Below are positions 54,590 through 63,467 of a DNA stretch of 64,000 nt, piece after piece. The position numbers were made by a program, and so were the translations under genes. The DNA is from Mesorhizobium sangaii (GTDB lineage: Bacteria; Pseudomonadota; Alphaproteobacteria; Rhizobiales; Rhizobiaceae). A model generated the notes under the pieces. The model was not told where the DNA came from. It was given only the letters and a program-made list of their open reading frames with translations, and searched no databases. The stretch lies in contig NZ_JACHEF010000001.1 in assembly GCF_014207355.1 (NCBI RefSeq), positions 731,903 through 795,902 on the forward strand, in the 5' to 3' direction. The stretch's first letter is position 1. The number at the start of each line of letters is the position of its first letter.

Positions 54590-56809
54590 GTGGATCGCCC
54601 TGAAATTGCCGGTTTGCGGTCTTCAGGTCGCGCCATCGCCGAGCCGGATTTCCGAATGGCCAGTCCTGAACCGCACAAGAGAAGAGGTCCGATCGCCGCC
54701 CGGCTGCTGGCGCTCGATGCATGGCTCGATTCCTCGCTCTACGAGATCGGTTTTAAAGCGCGCCAGTTCTGGGAAGCCGCGACGATCTTCTCGCGGCGCT
54801 TTCGAGTCAACGGCTGGCGCCGCGGCATCATCGAACTGCTGAGCGAAGGTTTTACGCTGGGCGCCGGTGGCATTGTGGTGATGCTGGCGCTGGCCGTTCC
54901 GGCTTTCCAGGATACGGCGGGCGACTGGCGCGCGCAGGGCGACTTCGCCGTCACCTTCCTCGACCGTTACGGCAACGAGATCGGCCAGCGTGGTATCATC
55001 CAGCGCGATTCGGTGCCGGTCGACGAAATGCCCGATCACGTCATCAAGGCGGTGCTCGCCACCGAGGATCGGCGCTTCTTCGATCACTACGGCATCGACG
55101 TGCTTGGCCTTTCACGCGCCATCTTCGAGAATGTACGGGCGAACTCCGTCGTCCAGGGCGGCTCGAGCATCACCCAGCAGTTGGCCAAGAACCTGTTCCT
55201 CACCAACGAGCGCACCCTGGAGCGCAAGATCAAGGAAGCCTTCCTGTCTCTGTGGCTCGAGGCCAACCTGTCGAAGAAGGAAATCCTGCAGCTCTATCTC
55301 GACCGCGCCTATATGGGCGGCGGCACGTTCGGCATCGAGGCGGCCGCCGACTTCTATTTCGGCAAGAGCGTCAAGGACCTGAACCTCGCCGAGGCGGCGA
55401 TGCTGGCCGGCCTGTTCAAGGCGCCGACCAAATATGCGCCGCACATCAATCTGCCGGCGGCGCGTGCGCGCGCCAATGTGGTGCTGTCCAACCTTGTCGA
55501 TTCCGGTTTCATGACCGAGGGTCAGGTCCTGCAGGCAAGGCTGCACCCTGCCGATGTCGTCGATCGCGGCGAACAGAAAAGCCCGGATTATTACCTCGAC
55601 TGGGCGTTCGACGAGGTCAAGAAGATCGCCAAGCCGGGCCAGCACTCGCTGGTGGCGCACACCACCTTCGACGCCAATATCCAGAAGGCGGCGGAAGAAT
55701 CGGTGGAGTTCCACCTGCGCCAGTTCGGCAAGGAGTATAACGTCACCGAAGGCGCCGTCGTCGTCATCGAGACCAACGGCGCCGTCAGAGCCATCGTCGG
55801 TGGCCGCGACTATGGCGCCAGCCAGTTCAACCGCGCCACCAAGGCGCTGCGCCAGACCGGTTCATCGTTCAAGCCCTATGTCTATGCAACGGCGATGGAA
55901 CACGGTTTCACGCCCAACTCCATCATTTCCGGCGGCCCGATCAGCTGGGGCACCTGGTCGCCGCACAATTACAGCGGCGAATCGGCCGGCAAGATCACGC
56001 TGATCATGGCGATGGCCAAGTCGATCAACACCGTGCCGGTGCGGCTGGCCAAGGACTATCTTGGCATTCCGCCGATCAAGGCAATGGCCGAGGCGATGGG
56101 GGTGGAATCGCCCCTCGAAGCGCACAAGACGATGGTGCTCGGCACCTCGGGCATGACGGTGATGGATCAGGCGACGGGCTACAGCGTGTTCGCCCAGAAC
56201 GGCTTCGTCGGCTCCCGGCACGGCATCACGCAGCTCGTCACCCGCACCGGCGAGGTGGTTTATGATTTCGCCAAGGATGCGCCGCCGCCGCACCGGGTGC
56301 TGTCCGAGCAGGCGCTCAAATCCATGAACACCATGCTGGCGGCCGTGCCGGTGATGGGCACGGCGCGCCGCGCGCAAATTCCCAACATCGTCGTCGCCGG
56401 CAAGACCGGCACGACGCAATCCTACCGCGACGCCTGGTTTGTCGGCTTCACCGGCAACTACACGGCGGCCGTATGGCTGGGTAACGATGATTTCACGCCG
56501 ACCAAGAACATGACAGGCGGCTCGCTACCGGCAATGGTTTGGCAGCGTCTCATGGTCTATGCCCATCAAAACATCGACCTCAAGCCGATCCCCGGCATCG
56601 ACAAACCTTTTGTCGACGAAGAGATCGCAGCCAAGGCCGAGGAAGCGCAGAAGAAGAGCGACGACCAGGCGGCAGCCGATGCAGCGGCCGAACGGCCGCC
56701 GGTGTTGTCCAGCCGGACCACGCAGACGTTGAGGGACATGACCAAGCAGTTCCAGTCAGCGCCGGCCATCGCCGCGCCTCAACCGCCGGAAAAGCTGTCG
56801 GCACTGTGA
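54590..56809 (+). CDS. class A penicillin-binding protein (PBP1 type)
   Basis: A 739-residue bifunctional peptidoglycan synthase. A cytoplasmic N-terminus and one transmembrane helix (about 87-105, GGIVVMLALAVPAF) lead to a glycosyltransferase 51 domain with catalytic Glu in ATEDRRFFDHYGID and GGSSITQQLAKNLF. The transpeptidase domain follows, with TGSSFKPYVY (nucleophile S425, K428), SIN and KTGTTQ. The C-terminus is Ala/Gln-rich. GTG at 54590 with a distant GGAGG is used; ATG at 54656 would also keep the helix. It stands 94 bases after the MITE-like element. Confidence 0.92.
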   Translation: MDRPEIAGLRSSGRAIAEPDFRMASPEPHKRRGPIAARLLALDAWLDSSLYEIGFKARQFWEAATIFSRRFRVNGWRRGIIELLSEGFTLGAGGIVVMLALAVPAFQDTAGDWRAQGDFAVTFLDRYGNEIGQRGIIQRDSVPVDEMPDHVIKAVLATEDRRFFDHYGIDVLGLSRAIFENVRANSVVQGGSSITQQLAKNLFLTNERTLERKIKEAFLSLWLEANLSKKEILQLYLDRAYMGGGTFGIEAAADFYFGKSVKDLNLAEAAMLAGLFKAPTKYAPHINLPAARARANVVLSNLVDSGFMTEGQVLQARLHPADVVDRGEQKSPDYYLDWAFDEVKKIAKPGQHSLVAHTTFDANIQKAAEESVEFHLRQFGKEYNVTEGAVVVIETNGAVRAIVGGRDYGASQFNRATKALRQTGSSFKPYVYATAMEHGFTPNSIISGGPISWGTWSPHNYSGESAGKITLIMAMAKSINTVPVRLAKDYLGIPPIKAMAEAMGVESPLEAHKTMVLGTSGMTVMDQATGYSVFAQNGFVGSRHGITQLVTRTGEVVYDFAKDAPPPHRVLSEQALKSMNTMLAAVPVMGTARRAQIPNIVVAGKTGTTQSYRDAWFVGFTGNYTAAVWLGNDDFTPTKNMTGGSLPAMVWQRLMVYAHQNIDLKPIPGIDKPFVDEEIAAKAEEAQKKSDDQAAADAAAERPPVLSSRTTQTLRDMTKQFQSAPAIAAPQPPEKLSAL

Positions 56810-56927
56810 TTGCCGCACCGAGCGACCCCAGCCACAAGGCTTGTCTGCAATTCTGCACCCGCCGCTTGCCACGGGACCCCACGCCGCGATATCCCCGAGC
56901 GGCAACTCTTCGTGTCCCCGGCCCTTC

Positions 56928-57512
56928 ATGCTCAAGAATGCACTCCTGACGCTGCTTTCGCTTGTCATAGCCATCGGCGGCGGTGGCGGCAGCGTCTGGT
57001 ATGCGCTGAAAGCCCAGGATGGTGTCGGCGCCATCCGGATCGGCCAATGGACGGCTTTTCCCGATATCGGCACGCCGGCCGCCGACCCCTATTCGAAGGC
57101 CCGCGTGGCGCGCGAAGGCGTGCTTGCGCTTGGCCGCGCCGAAGGGCTGTCCTTCGTCGCCGAGCGCGACGCTGGCGGCGGCGAACTCAAGCGCGAATGC
57201 ACCTACACGATCGAGGGTGGATTTCCGACGGCACGGTTCTGGACGCTCTATGCCGCCGATCAGTCGCTCGGCGTGGTCGAAACCGGCAAATCACGGCCTG
57301 CGGCGCTGCAATCCTATGGGGTGGTACGACAACCCGACAACTTGGTCATCATTTCCGCCAGCGATCACCCGATGCCGGGCAACTGGCTGCTTACTGGCGG
57401 CTTCGGCAGGATGTATTTCGTGCTGACATTCTACGACACGCCGATCGCCAGCAGCACCGGCCTGTCGGACGTTTCGCTGCCGCGGATCCTGAAGGTCGGC
57501 TGCAATGCGTAG
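56928..57512 (+). CDS. DUF1214-domain membrane-anchored protein
   Basis: A 194-residue protein with an N-terminal anchor or signal (LLTLLSLVIAIGGGGGSVWYAL) and a DUF1214 domain: TYTIEGGFPTARFWTLYAADQS, then HPMPGNWLLTGGFGRMYFVLTFYDTP, with the conserved N-W and Y-x-T/P ends. The domain is usually fused behind DUF1254 in larger proteins; here it is separate and precedes the DUF1254 gene, overlapping it by eight bases. The start at 56928 aligns with the signal; upstream in-frame residues read as spacer. Function unknown. Confidence 0.8.
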   Translation: MLKNALLTLLSLVIAIGGGGGSVWYALKAQDGVGAIRIGQWTAFPDIGTPAADPYSKARVAREGVLALGRAEGLSFVAERDAGGGELKRECTYTIEGGFPTARFWTLYAADQSLGVVETGKSRPAALQSYGVVRQPDNLVIISASDHPMPGNWLLTGGFGRMYFVLTFYDTPIASSTGLSDVSLPRILKVGCNA

Positions 57513-58074
57513 CTCTTATGCGGCGATGCGCAAGCTTCTGCATGCTGTCCTGCTCGGCCTGGTCGGTGCCGGCATCGTGCACATCGTCGTGTTGCTCCTG
57601 GTGCCCGAATTTTCCGAACGCGACGCCTGGTCGCGGCTGTCGATGGCCTCGGACCTCTACAGGATGACCCGTCTCGATGCGGAGGCCGGTGGCGCGCCAG
57701 TGGTGAAATCCGTCGACCCGTTGTTTTACGCCACGGCATGCCGGTTCGACCTGGGCGAAGGAGTGGTTCGCATCAAGGCGCCCGGACATGTGCCGTTCTG
57801 GTCGGTGTCGGTCTACGACCGCAGCGGTCACAACATCTATTCCTTCAACGACCACACCGCGAACGACGGCGTGCTGGATGCCGTCGTGCTGACACCGGCG
57901 CAGATGATCGACGTGCGCAAGGACCTTCCCGAAGACCTTCAGGGAGCAATCTTTGTCGAGGCGCCGATCGAGGAAGGCATCTTCGTCATCCGCACCTTCG
58001 TGCCCGATGACAGCTGGAAGCCGATCGTATCAAGCTTCCTCGAAAAGAGTTCCTGCGAGCTGCAGGACTTCTAG
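57505..58074 (+). CDS. DUF1254-domain membrane-anchored protein
   Basis: A 189-residue partner of the preceding gene with an anchor (LLHAVLLGLVGAGIVHIVVLLLV) and a DUF1254 domain: VDPLFYATACRFDLGEGVVRIKAPGHVPFWSVSVYDRSG, with N and Y conserved after. The overlap of eight bases suggests translational coupling and a complex of the two products at the membrane. Its stop shares the four bases CTAG with the stop of the small convergent gene 58071-58259. Function unknown. Confidence 0.8.
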   Translation: MRSSYAAMRKLLHAVLLGLVGAGIVHIVVLLLVPEFSERDAWSRLSMASDLYRMTRLDAEAGGAPVVKSVDPLFYATACRFDLGEGVVRIKAPGHVPFWSVSVYDRSGHNIYSFNDHTANDGVLDAVVLTPAQMIDVRKDLPEDLQGAIFVEAPIEEGIFVIRTFVPDDSWKPIVSSFLEKSSCELQDF

Positions 58075-58259
58075 TGGTGAGGAACCGGCTTCGTCCCTGG
58101 CGATCCCGGCTTGTCGGGATCGACCGGCCGCACCTCGCCGGCATGCGACCGCTCGTAGCGGATGCCGGGGAAGATGATCACCGCCGCCGGAATTTCGGCG
58201 GGTTGCTTTGTCCGATTGCTTGGTGCCGTACGCGGCACGAAAGACAGTACCATGCCCAT
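58071..58259 (-). CDS. small basic protein of unknown function (62 aa)
   Basis: A minus-strand gene starting MGMVLSFVPRTAPSNRTKQP and containing AAVIIFPGIRYERSHAGEVRPVD. AGAGGA stands about 11 bases before the ATG at 58259. The central VIIFPGIRYER segment looks like a conserved linear motif of small rhizobial proteins. It has no membrane span. It is divergent from the DUF2336 gene. Confidence 0.6.
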   Translation of the reverse strand: MGMVLSFVPRTAPSNRTKQPAEIPAAVIIFPGIRYERSHAGEVRPVDPDKPGSPGTKPVPHH

Positions 58260-58332
58260 GATTCGCGCATTCCTCTCGGTTTCCCCGGAGCACAACGCAA
58301 CGCCTCCAAATATCATTAAGGACGGCAGAGGG

Positions 58333-58348
58333 TTAACGGAGCGCTAAC
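58333..58348. promoter_or_regulatory. near-consensus CtrA-type box upstream of the DUF2336 gene
   Basis: TTAA-N7-CTAAC differs by one base from the CtrA consensus TTAA-N7-TTAAC. A third TAAC lies at 58359. It is 22-79 bases before the possible starts of the DUF2336 gene, in a cluster that includes divJ, a kinase of the pathway that governs CtrA. Binding is inference. Confidence 0.35.
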
Positions 58349-58369
58349 GGATCGTCGCTAACTTGATCT

Positions 58370-59548
58370 TTGTCTCGAGGTCAGGGCGTTCTGACCCGCG
58401 GCAAACGCGAAACCGACACGGTCCCGGTGAGCGTGGTCGAGTTTGTGTCGAGTACGGGCGTATCCTTCGTGTCATCTTCCGACTTCAGGCAAATCGCGAT
58501 ACGGACGGACTCGGGCAAAGCTGAAAGGCTGTTCCGCGCCGCGGTATCGGCGTTCTGCTCGCTCACCCGCCCGTCACGCCGCGAGATCGGTCAGCTCGAA
58601 GACCTGACGCTGCCGCTGTTCGACAATGTGTCCGTCGAATCACGCCGTTACGTGGCGGCCGCTCTTTCCGAATGCGAATATGCCCCCGCCGCATTGGTAC
58701 GCCGCCTGTGCGAGGAGCCGGTCGACATTGCCGCGCCGTTGCTCATCCGCTCACGCGCGGTCAGCGACATCGACCTCATCGCGCTGATCGGGCGGCACGG
58801 CCTGCCGCATGCACGCGCCATTGCGCGCCGCAAGGACTTGAACCCGACCATCGCCGATCTGATCAGGGCGCTCGAAAGGCCGACCCTGGTACGGGTGCGG
58901 GAGCCGGAAGCGAAGGCCATGGCAGCGGACGGGGCCGCGCCAGTAGCGGACAGAGCCGCAACGGCCGCAGCGGACAAGATTGCACCGATGAGTACGGAAT
59001 CCGTCTCCGAAGGGCTCGCCAGAGAACGAGCGGCCGGCATTGCCGCCGAAAACGCACGACGCAGGCTGCGCTCCATGATGCGCAGCGGCGACGATGCGGC
59101 GACAAACGCTGATCCGTTCACCGGCGCGGACACCTATGTCAAATTGCGCGAGACGGCGCTGACCGGAAACGCGGCGTTCTTCCAGACCGCGCTCGCCGAC
59201 GCACTCGATATCGATTTCTCGGTCGCGCGATCGCTCACCGGCAACCAGAACTATGCCTCGCTGCTGGCAGCACTGCGCTCGCTCGACCTCAGCGAGGATC
59301 GGGCATTCCTGATCACGGTTGCGGTCTATCCCAGCCAATTCCCGCATCCGCAGGCCATCCGCGCCTTCCTCGACCGCTACCGCCTGCTCCATCGCGATGC
59401 GGCCCAGGACAAGGTACGGCTGTGGAAAGCCGAGACACTTTCGAGAGCGGTTCGCGACGCGGCACCGGCAAACGGCGATACCCGCACGGCATCGAACAGC
59501 GACGATACGGCGGCTTCGTCCGGCCTCAAGGCATCTTCACGGAAATAA
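58370..59548 (+). CDS. DUF2336-domain protein
   Basis: A 392-residue (or 373 if GTG at 58427 is used) soluble, alpha-helical protein. DUF2336 features are LTRPSRREIGQLEDLTLPLFDNVSVESRRYVAAALSECEYAPAALVRRLCEEPVDIAAPLL, HEAT-like helical pairs, and a second repeat block (FFQTALADALDIDFSVARSLTGNQ). The middle (about 180-250) is Ala-rich and low in complexity. The role is unknown; helical-repeat proteins of this kind usually bind partners. The TTG start at 58370 lacks a good ribosome site, so the true start is uncertain. Its end overlaps the DUF1491 gene by 23 bases, convergently. Confidence 0.82.
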   Translation: MSRGQGVLTRGKRETDTVPVSVVEFVSSTGVSFVSSSDFRQIAIRTDSGKAERLFRAAVSAFCSLTRPSRREIGQLEDLTLPLFDNVSVESRRYVAAALSECEYAPAALVRRLCEEPVDIAAPLLIRSRAVSDIDLIALIGRHGLPHARAIARRKDLNPTIADLIRALERPTLVRVREPEAKAMAADGAAPVADRAATAAADKIAPMSTESVSEGLARERAAGIAAENARRRLRSMMRSGDDAATNADPFTGADTYVKLRETALTGNAAFFQTALADALDIDFSVARSLTGNQNYASLLAALRSLDLSEDRAFLITVAVYPSQFPHPQAIRAFLDRYRLLHRDAAQDKVRLWKAETLSRAVRDAAPANGDTRTASNSDDTAASSGLKASSRK

Positions 59549-59873
59549 GCTCCTCGATAGGAACGGCGCCGGCCTCGATCTCGACCACCCAGATGTCTGG
59601 ATCGAATTTCTTTTCCCGTTCCAGCCGTGCTTCGAGCACGGCGGCATCATCGCCGGCACCGAGAAGGCTGAAGAAGCGATCGTCGGGCTTCGCCGAATCG
59701 TAGCTTGTCTGCGGTGCCGGCCCGAACAGCGCAATGTCTCCCGACCTGCCGCGCGCCAGCACGAACACAGCGCCGGCTTCGGTTGCGCCGCGCTTGACCA
59801 CGGCGGCAAATCCGCCGGCGCCGAAAACCCGGCGCAACAGGGCCGAGACCCACAGATCCGATGTGACGCGCAT
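59526..59873 (-). CDS. DUF1491-family protein
   Basis: A 115-residue soluble protein starting MRVTSDLWVSALLRRVFGAGGFAAVVKRG, with AGAVFVLARGRSGDIALFGPAPQTSYD and a C-terminal strand DIWVVEIEAG, all typical of DUF1491, a family found in alphaproteobacteria next to cell-cycle and envelope genes. TGGAG stands nine bases before the ATG. Function unknown. The gene is convergent with DUF2336 and follows the peptidoglycan-binding gene. Confidence 0.85.
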   Translation of the reverse strand: MRVTSDLWVSALLRRVFGAGGFAAVVKRGATEAGAVFVLARGRSGDIALFGPAPQTSYDSAKPDDRFFSLLGAGDDAAVLEARLEREKKFDPDIWVVEIEAGAVPIEELISVKMP

Positions 59874-59944
59874 GAGAGAACTCCAGAAGGCGTGCGGGCT
59901 ATCTATCGATATTTCCGCCACTCCGCGAGCCGTCGTTTCAGCCC

Positions 59945-60757
59945 TCAGTTGGTCAGGCCGATTTCGCGCATCTTGACGTAAACGAGCTCATCGGGCTCGC
60001 CGGTCTGGGGCAGCCCGAACAGCGACTGGAATTCCTTGATCGCCGCCTTGGTGCGCGTGCCGACGACGCCGTCCAGCTGCATGTCGTCATTGCCGAATGC
60101 CTTGAGCCCGGCCTGGATCTTGACGATGCGGGCATCGGGTGCCTGCGTCTGATCGGCATTCGCCTGCCCGGTGTTCGTCTGCCCGGAATTGGTCTGCCCA
60201 GAATTCGTCTGCAGCGATACTGGAACGGCGGCCGGCATATCCGGGCGCGGCTGCGGTCTCGGTATGACGGCCGCCGTTTTCGGCGTCGCGCCCAATTGGT
60301 CCAGAAGAAGCGCGTCGATCTCGCCGGACGCATTGAGCCCGACCTTCTGTTGATAGGCCTCGATGGCCTTGCGCGTGTTGGGCCCGGAAATGCCATCGAC
60401 CGTTCCGGAGTAGAAATCGAGATCCTTCAGTATGCCCTGCACCTGCTCGACCACCGGATCGCCCTTGATCGGTGCCGGCGCGCCGAATGGCCGCACGATG
60501 TTGAATGTCGTCTCCGGTTCGTCGGCGGTGTGCTGGAAGCCTTGCATGCTGCGGGTCGCGAAGAACGCGCCGGCATGCGGGAAAGGCTGGTACCACAAGG
60601 CATTGGCGGAAACGTAGAACAGCGTCACCAGGAATGCCGTCGACCCGCCCACCAGGACGGGATTGCGCGAGATCATGCCGCCAACCGCGACGGCGCCGTC
60701 CTGAAAGGCGTTGCTGCGGCGCTTGACCGCCTTAGGCCGTTTTGCGGAGCGAGCCAT
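59945..60757 (-). CDS. membrane-anchored peptidoglycan-binding-domain protein
   Basis: A 270-residue protein with one transmembrane helix (about 34-56, LVGGSTAFLVTLFYVSANAL) and two PG_binding_1 domains: about 100-155 (VQGILKDLDFYSGTVDGISGPNTRKAIEAYQ) and about 210-258 (IQAGLKAFGNDDMQLDGVVGTRTKAAIKEFQ). Between them is a Gln/Asn/Ser/Gly linker of tandem pentapeptides (183-204). The domains probably tether it to the cell wall. Its start lies 26 bases inside the divJ 3' end, so the genes are coupled. Confidence 0.88.
   Translation of the reverse strand: MARSAKRPKAVKRRSNAFQDGAVAVGGMISRNPVLVGGSTAFLVTLFYVSANALWYQPFPHAGAFFATRSMQGFQHTADEPETTFNIVRPFGAPAPIKGDPVVEQVQGILKDLDFYSGTVDGISGPNTRKAIEAYQQKVGLNASGEIDALLLDQLGATPKTAAVIPRPQPRPDMPAAVPVSLQTNSGQTNSGQTNTGQANADQTQAPDARIVKIQAGLKAFGNDDMQLDGVVGTRTKAAIKEFQSLFGLPQTGEPDELVYVKMREIGLTN
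60146..60211. repeat. 15-bp minisatellite in the peptidoglycan-binding gene
   Basis: About four tandem 15-bp units encode Q-T-N-S-G, Q-T-N-S-G, Q-T-N-T-G and Q-A-N-A-D in the linker between the two peptidoglycan-binding domains. The period is a multiple of three, so slippage would lengthen or shorten the linker without breaking the frame. Confidence 0.85.
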
Positions 60758-62486
60758 TTCTGTCCCCTTTCGCCATGGCCACCGGCATCGTCAGCACTCC
60801 GGCCTTCTCCGCCTGATGTCCTTTCGGTCCGTTCACCGGCAGGCTGATGGTCACCGTGGTGCCCTCGCCCGGCATGCTTTCGATGGACATCGTGCCTTCG
60901 TGCAGCGCCACCAGGCCCTTGACCAGCGAAAGGCCGAGGCCAGTCCCCTCGAACCGGCGGGTGTAGTCGTTCTGAATCTGCATGAATGGCTTGCCGAGAT
61001 TGGCAAAATCCTCCTCGGCGATGCCGATGCCGGTGTCCCTGACCCAGAAGTGCAGGCGCGAACCAATCCGCTTGGCGCCGACGACCACATCGCCACCATC
61101 GGGGGTGAACTTGATCGCATTGGAGACAAGGTTGATGAGCATCTGCTGTACGGCACGCCGGTCGGCATTGATGTCGCCGGCGTCCGGCGCGATCTGCGTC
61201 TGCAGATCGATGTTCTTCGCCTGCGCTTGCAACCGCAGCATGGACTGGCACATGTCGACCGCTTCCGCGAAACGGAACGGCTCCGGTTCGGTCGCATAGA
61301 CGCCCGACTCGATCCTGGACACGTCGAGTATCGAAGTCACGACGGCAAGCAGATGCTGGCCCGAATCCCTCACCAGACCGACATATTCCTTCTGGCGCGG
61401 ATCCTTGAAGGCGCCGAACATCTCGTGCAGCAGCATGTCCGAGAAGCCGATGATGGCATTCAACGGCGTGCGCAGTTCGTGGCTGACCACCGCCAGGAAG
61501 CGTCCCTTGGCGACTTCGGCCGAGGCCGCTGCTTCATTGGCCGCCGCGAGATTTTCGCGCAGCCGGGCAATGTCGTCATTCTCGCGCAGGACAAGCATGA
61601 AGACGTCGCCCTGTTCTTCACCCCGCACCAGATCGAGCGCGAACGGCCGGTAATTGTCGACCGCATGGCCATTGCCGTTCTGAGGCAGCCTGATGCGCAA
61701 TTCGAGCCGGCGCGACAGCGCGCCATCGCGCATGTCGGCCAAAGCACTGAGATAGGAGACGCGATCCGACAGGTGGACGCGATCGAAAAAGCCGTTTCCG
61801 GACAGCAGCTCGGGCGGCAGCTTCAAAAGCGTGCGCGCCTTTGACGAAGCGTCCAGAACCTCGCCATGGCGGGCGACGCGCAGCACCACCGCATCGATGA
61901 TGTCTTCAAGACGGTCGGCCGTTTCGGCGACATCGGCCGCACTGGTCGTGTTTTGAAACGCGGACGCGCGCGGGATCAATGTGAGCGCCCAGGCCAACGG
62001 CAACAGCCAGTGCCACGCGGCAATCTGCGCTCCGGCGAACGGCAACAGAATTCCTGCCCCAGGCTGCGCCAGGATGGCGACAGCGGCCGACACGGCTCCC
62101 CACAGTACCGCACGCCGCGAGGCGCCGATCCACCAGGCTTCGAACGGCAGCGCCACAACGAGCATGGCGACGGGAGAGCTCAACCCGCCGGCGGCGGCGA
62201 TGAGGCCGCCGAGCGCAATGCCCGCCATCGCCAGGGCGACCTGGGCAGCGATGGCCATCTTGCCGGTCGCCGCCACCAGCAAGGCGACAAACCAGCACAA
62301 GCCAAAGGCCGCAAAGATGGCGGCCACGGTGATGGCGGCACCCATGCCCGACGTGACCAGCGTGACCGCGGCACCGGCGGCAAAGAAAGGCGCCGCCAGC
62401 ATGACGCCGATGAAGCGGCGCTGGCGCTCGCGGTCGCTCGGTCCAAGGATGGACGGGTGCACCATACGTTCGCAACCAGCGGCCAT
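60732..62486 (-). CDS. divJ: sensor histidine kinase DivJ
   Basis: A cell-cycle kinase that phosphorylates DivK in alphaproteobacteria. It is 584 residues from the ATG at 62486. Six or more hydrophobic segments fill the N-terminal half (about 22-160). A PAS-like region follows (DVAETADRLEDIIDAVVLRVARHGEVLDAS, then GNGFFDRVHLSDRVSYLSALADM), then the phosphoacceptor FLAVVSHELRTPLNAIIGFSDML and an ATPase domain (NLVSNAIKF, GTGLGLSLVKGL). The HELRTPLNAI box and the DUF1491/DUF2336/DUF5330/sufE setting match rhizobial DivJ. The exact start is uncertain (62465 and 62654 are also in frame). Confidence 0.82.
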   Translation of the reverse strand: MAAGCERMVHPSILGPSDRERQRRFIGVMLAAPFFAAGAAVTLVTSGMGAAITVAAIFAAFGLCWFVALLVAATGKMAIAAQVALAMAGIALGGLIAAAGGLSSPVAMLVVALPFEAWWIGASRRAVLWGAVSAAVAILAQPGAGILLPFAGAQIAAWHWLLPLAWALTLIPRASAFQNTTSAADVAETADRLEDIIDAVVLRVARHGEVLDASSKARTLLKLPPELLSGNGFFDRVHLSDRVSYLSALADMRDGALSRRLELRIRLPQNGNGHAVDNYRPFALDLVRGEEQGDVFMLVLRENDDIARLRENLAAANEAAASAEVAKGRFLAVVSHELRTPLNAIIGFSDMLLHEMFGAFKDPRQKEYVGLVRDSGQHLLAVVTSILDVSRIESGVYATEPEPFRFAEAVDMCQSMLRLQAQAKNIDLQTQIAPDAGDINADRRAVQQMLINLVSNAIKFTPDGGDVVVGAKRIGSRLHFWVRDTGIGIAEEDFANLGKPFMQIQNDYTRRFEGTGLGLSLVKGLVALHEGTMSIESMPGEGTTVTISLPVNGPKGHQAEKAGVLTMPVAMAKGDRNGSLRKTA

Positions 62487-63001
62487 CGCGCCAGGCAATT
62501 CAACGTATCTGGCCTTGATCGAACTCAACTCAACGCACCCGTACTCGTCGTGGACAGCTCTGCTTTGGCAGATTGTTTTGGTTGACTCCGAAACTCGCAT
62601 CCAGCGTTTAAGGAATGGATAAGGCAGCGCCGACCAAGACCCGGCCTGCGGCAAATATTGGGATGCGGGCGGCCGAAAGCCCCGGCAAATGCAGCCATAG
62701 TAAACGGAGAGTTATCCAGTGCCGGCGTGCATGGGGTGGATTCGGCCGGCGCCCGGACTTCCGGGTTTCACGAAAAACGCATTCAAGACAGACAGATAGA
62801 TGGTTATCCGGCGTTAAGGAAAATCGTTCGGATTTGAAACAAACTGATTGCACAATGGTTCGTTTCGGATTTGCCTAAAATTTGCGGAAAATTCTCGGCG
62901 AACCTGCAAGCCGTCCTTTGCGCCTGTGTGCCACCATCCTGCCTACAAAAGAGGTCATGCCATATGGATGCATGATCCGGGTCACGACGAGAGGCAAGGG
63001 A
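62487..63001. other. 515-base divergent region between divJ and the DUF5330 gene
   Basis: No convincing gene. It contains two DnaA-box-like words (TTATCCAGT at about 62710 and TTATCCGGC at about 62803) and AT-rich stretches near 62815-62890, presumably promoters of both flanking genes. Part of the left end could code if divJ starts further upstream. Confidence 0.45.
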
Positions 63002-63367
63002 ATGGTCTTCCTGATAAGAATGGCTTTCTGGTTCTCGCTGGTGCTGCTGGCGCTGCCACTTGCTGTCGGTCCCGATGAATCGGGCCGCGAGAGCGTCGGG
63101 CCGATCCAGGCGCTGTTTGCGGCGCGTGAAGCGGTTGGCGACATCGCCGGCATTTGCGAACGCAAACCCGACGTCTGCGAAACCGGCAAGTCGGCCATGC
63201 ACACCATCACCGCCCGCGCCAAGGAGACCGCCAAGATCGCGGCAGCGATGCTGGACGACAAGTCCACCGCGGGCCCTGACATTTCGACGATGACCGGCAG
63301 CCTGCCGGAGGAAATCGTCTTGCCCCAAACGGTCAATTTGCCAGTCAACCTGCCGGTCCAGAATTAA
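63002..63367 (+). CDS. DUF5330-family membrane protein
   Basis: A 121-residue protein with an N-terminal helix (VFLIRMAFWFSLVLLALPLAVG), the hallmark of DUF5330, and a soluble tail with two cysteines (AGICERKPDVCETGKSAM) and a Thr/Ala-rich end. The tail probably faces the periplasm, where the cysteines could pair. AGGCAAGGGA directly precedes the ATG. Function unknown. It sits between divJ and sufE. Confidence 0.8.
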   Translation: MVFLIRMAFWFSLVLLALPLAVGPDESGRESVGPIQALFAAREAVGDIAGICERKPDVCETGKSAMHTITARAKETAKIAAAMLDDKSTAGPDISTMTGSLPEEIVLPQTVNLPVNLPVQN

Positions 63368-63467
63368 GCCGTCTCGACGGCGCACCGCGGGCTGTCTGCC
63401 CTCTCGACGCCCGCGGTGTCCTTGTTTTTTCCGTGACGTGGCGCCGCCGCGTGACTATATCCAAACT

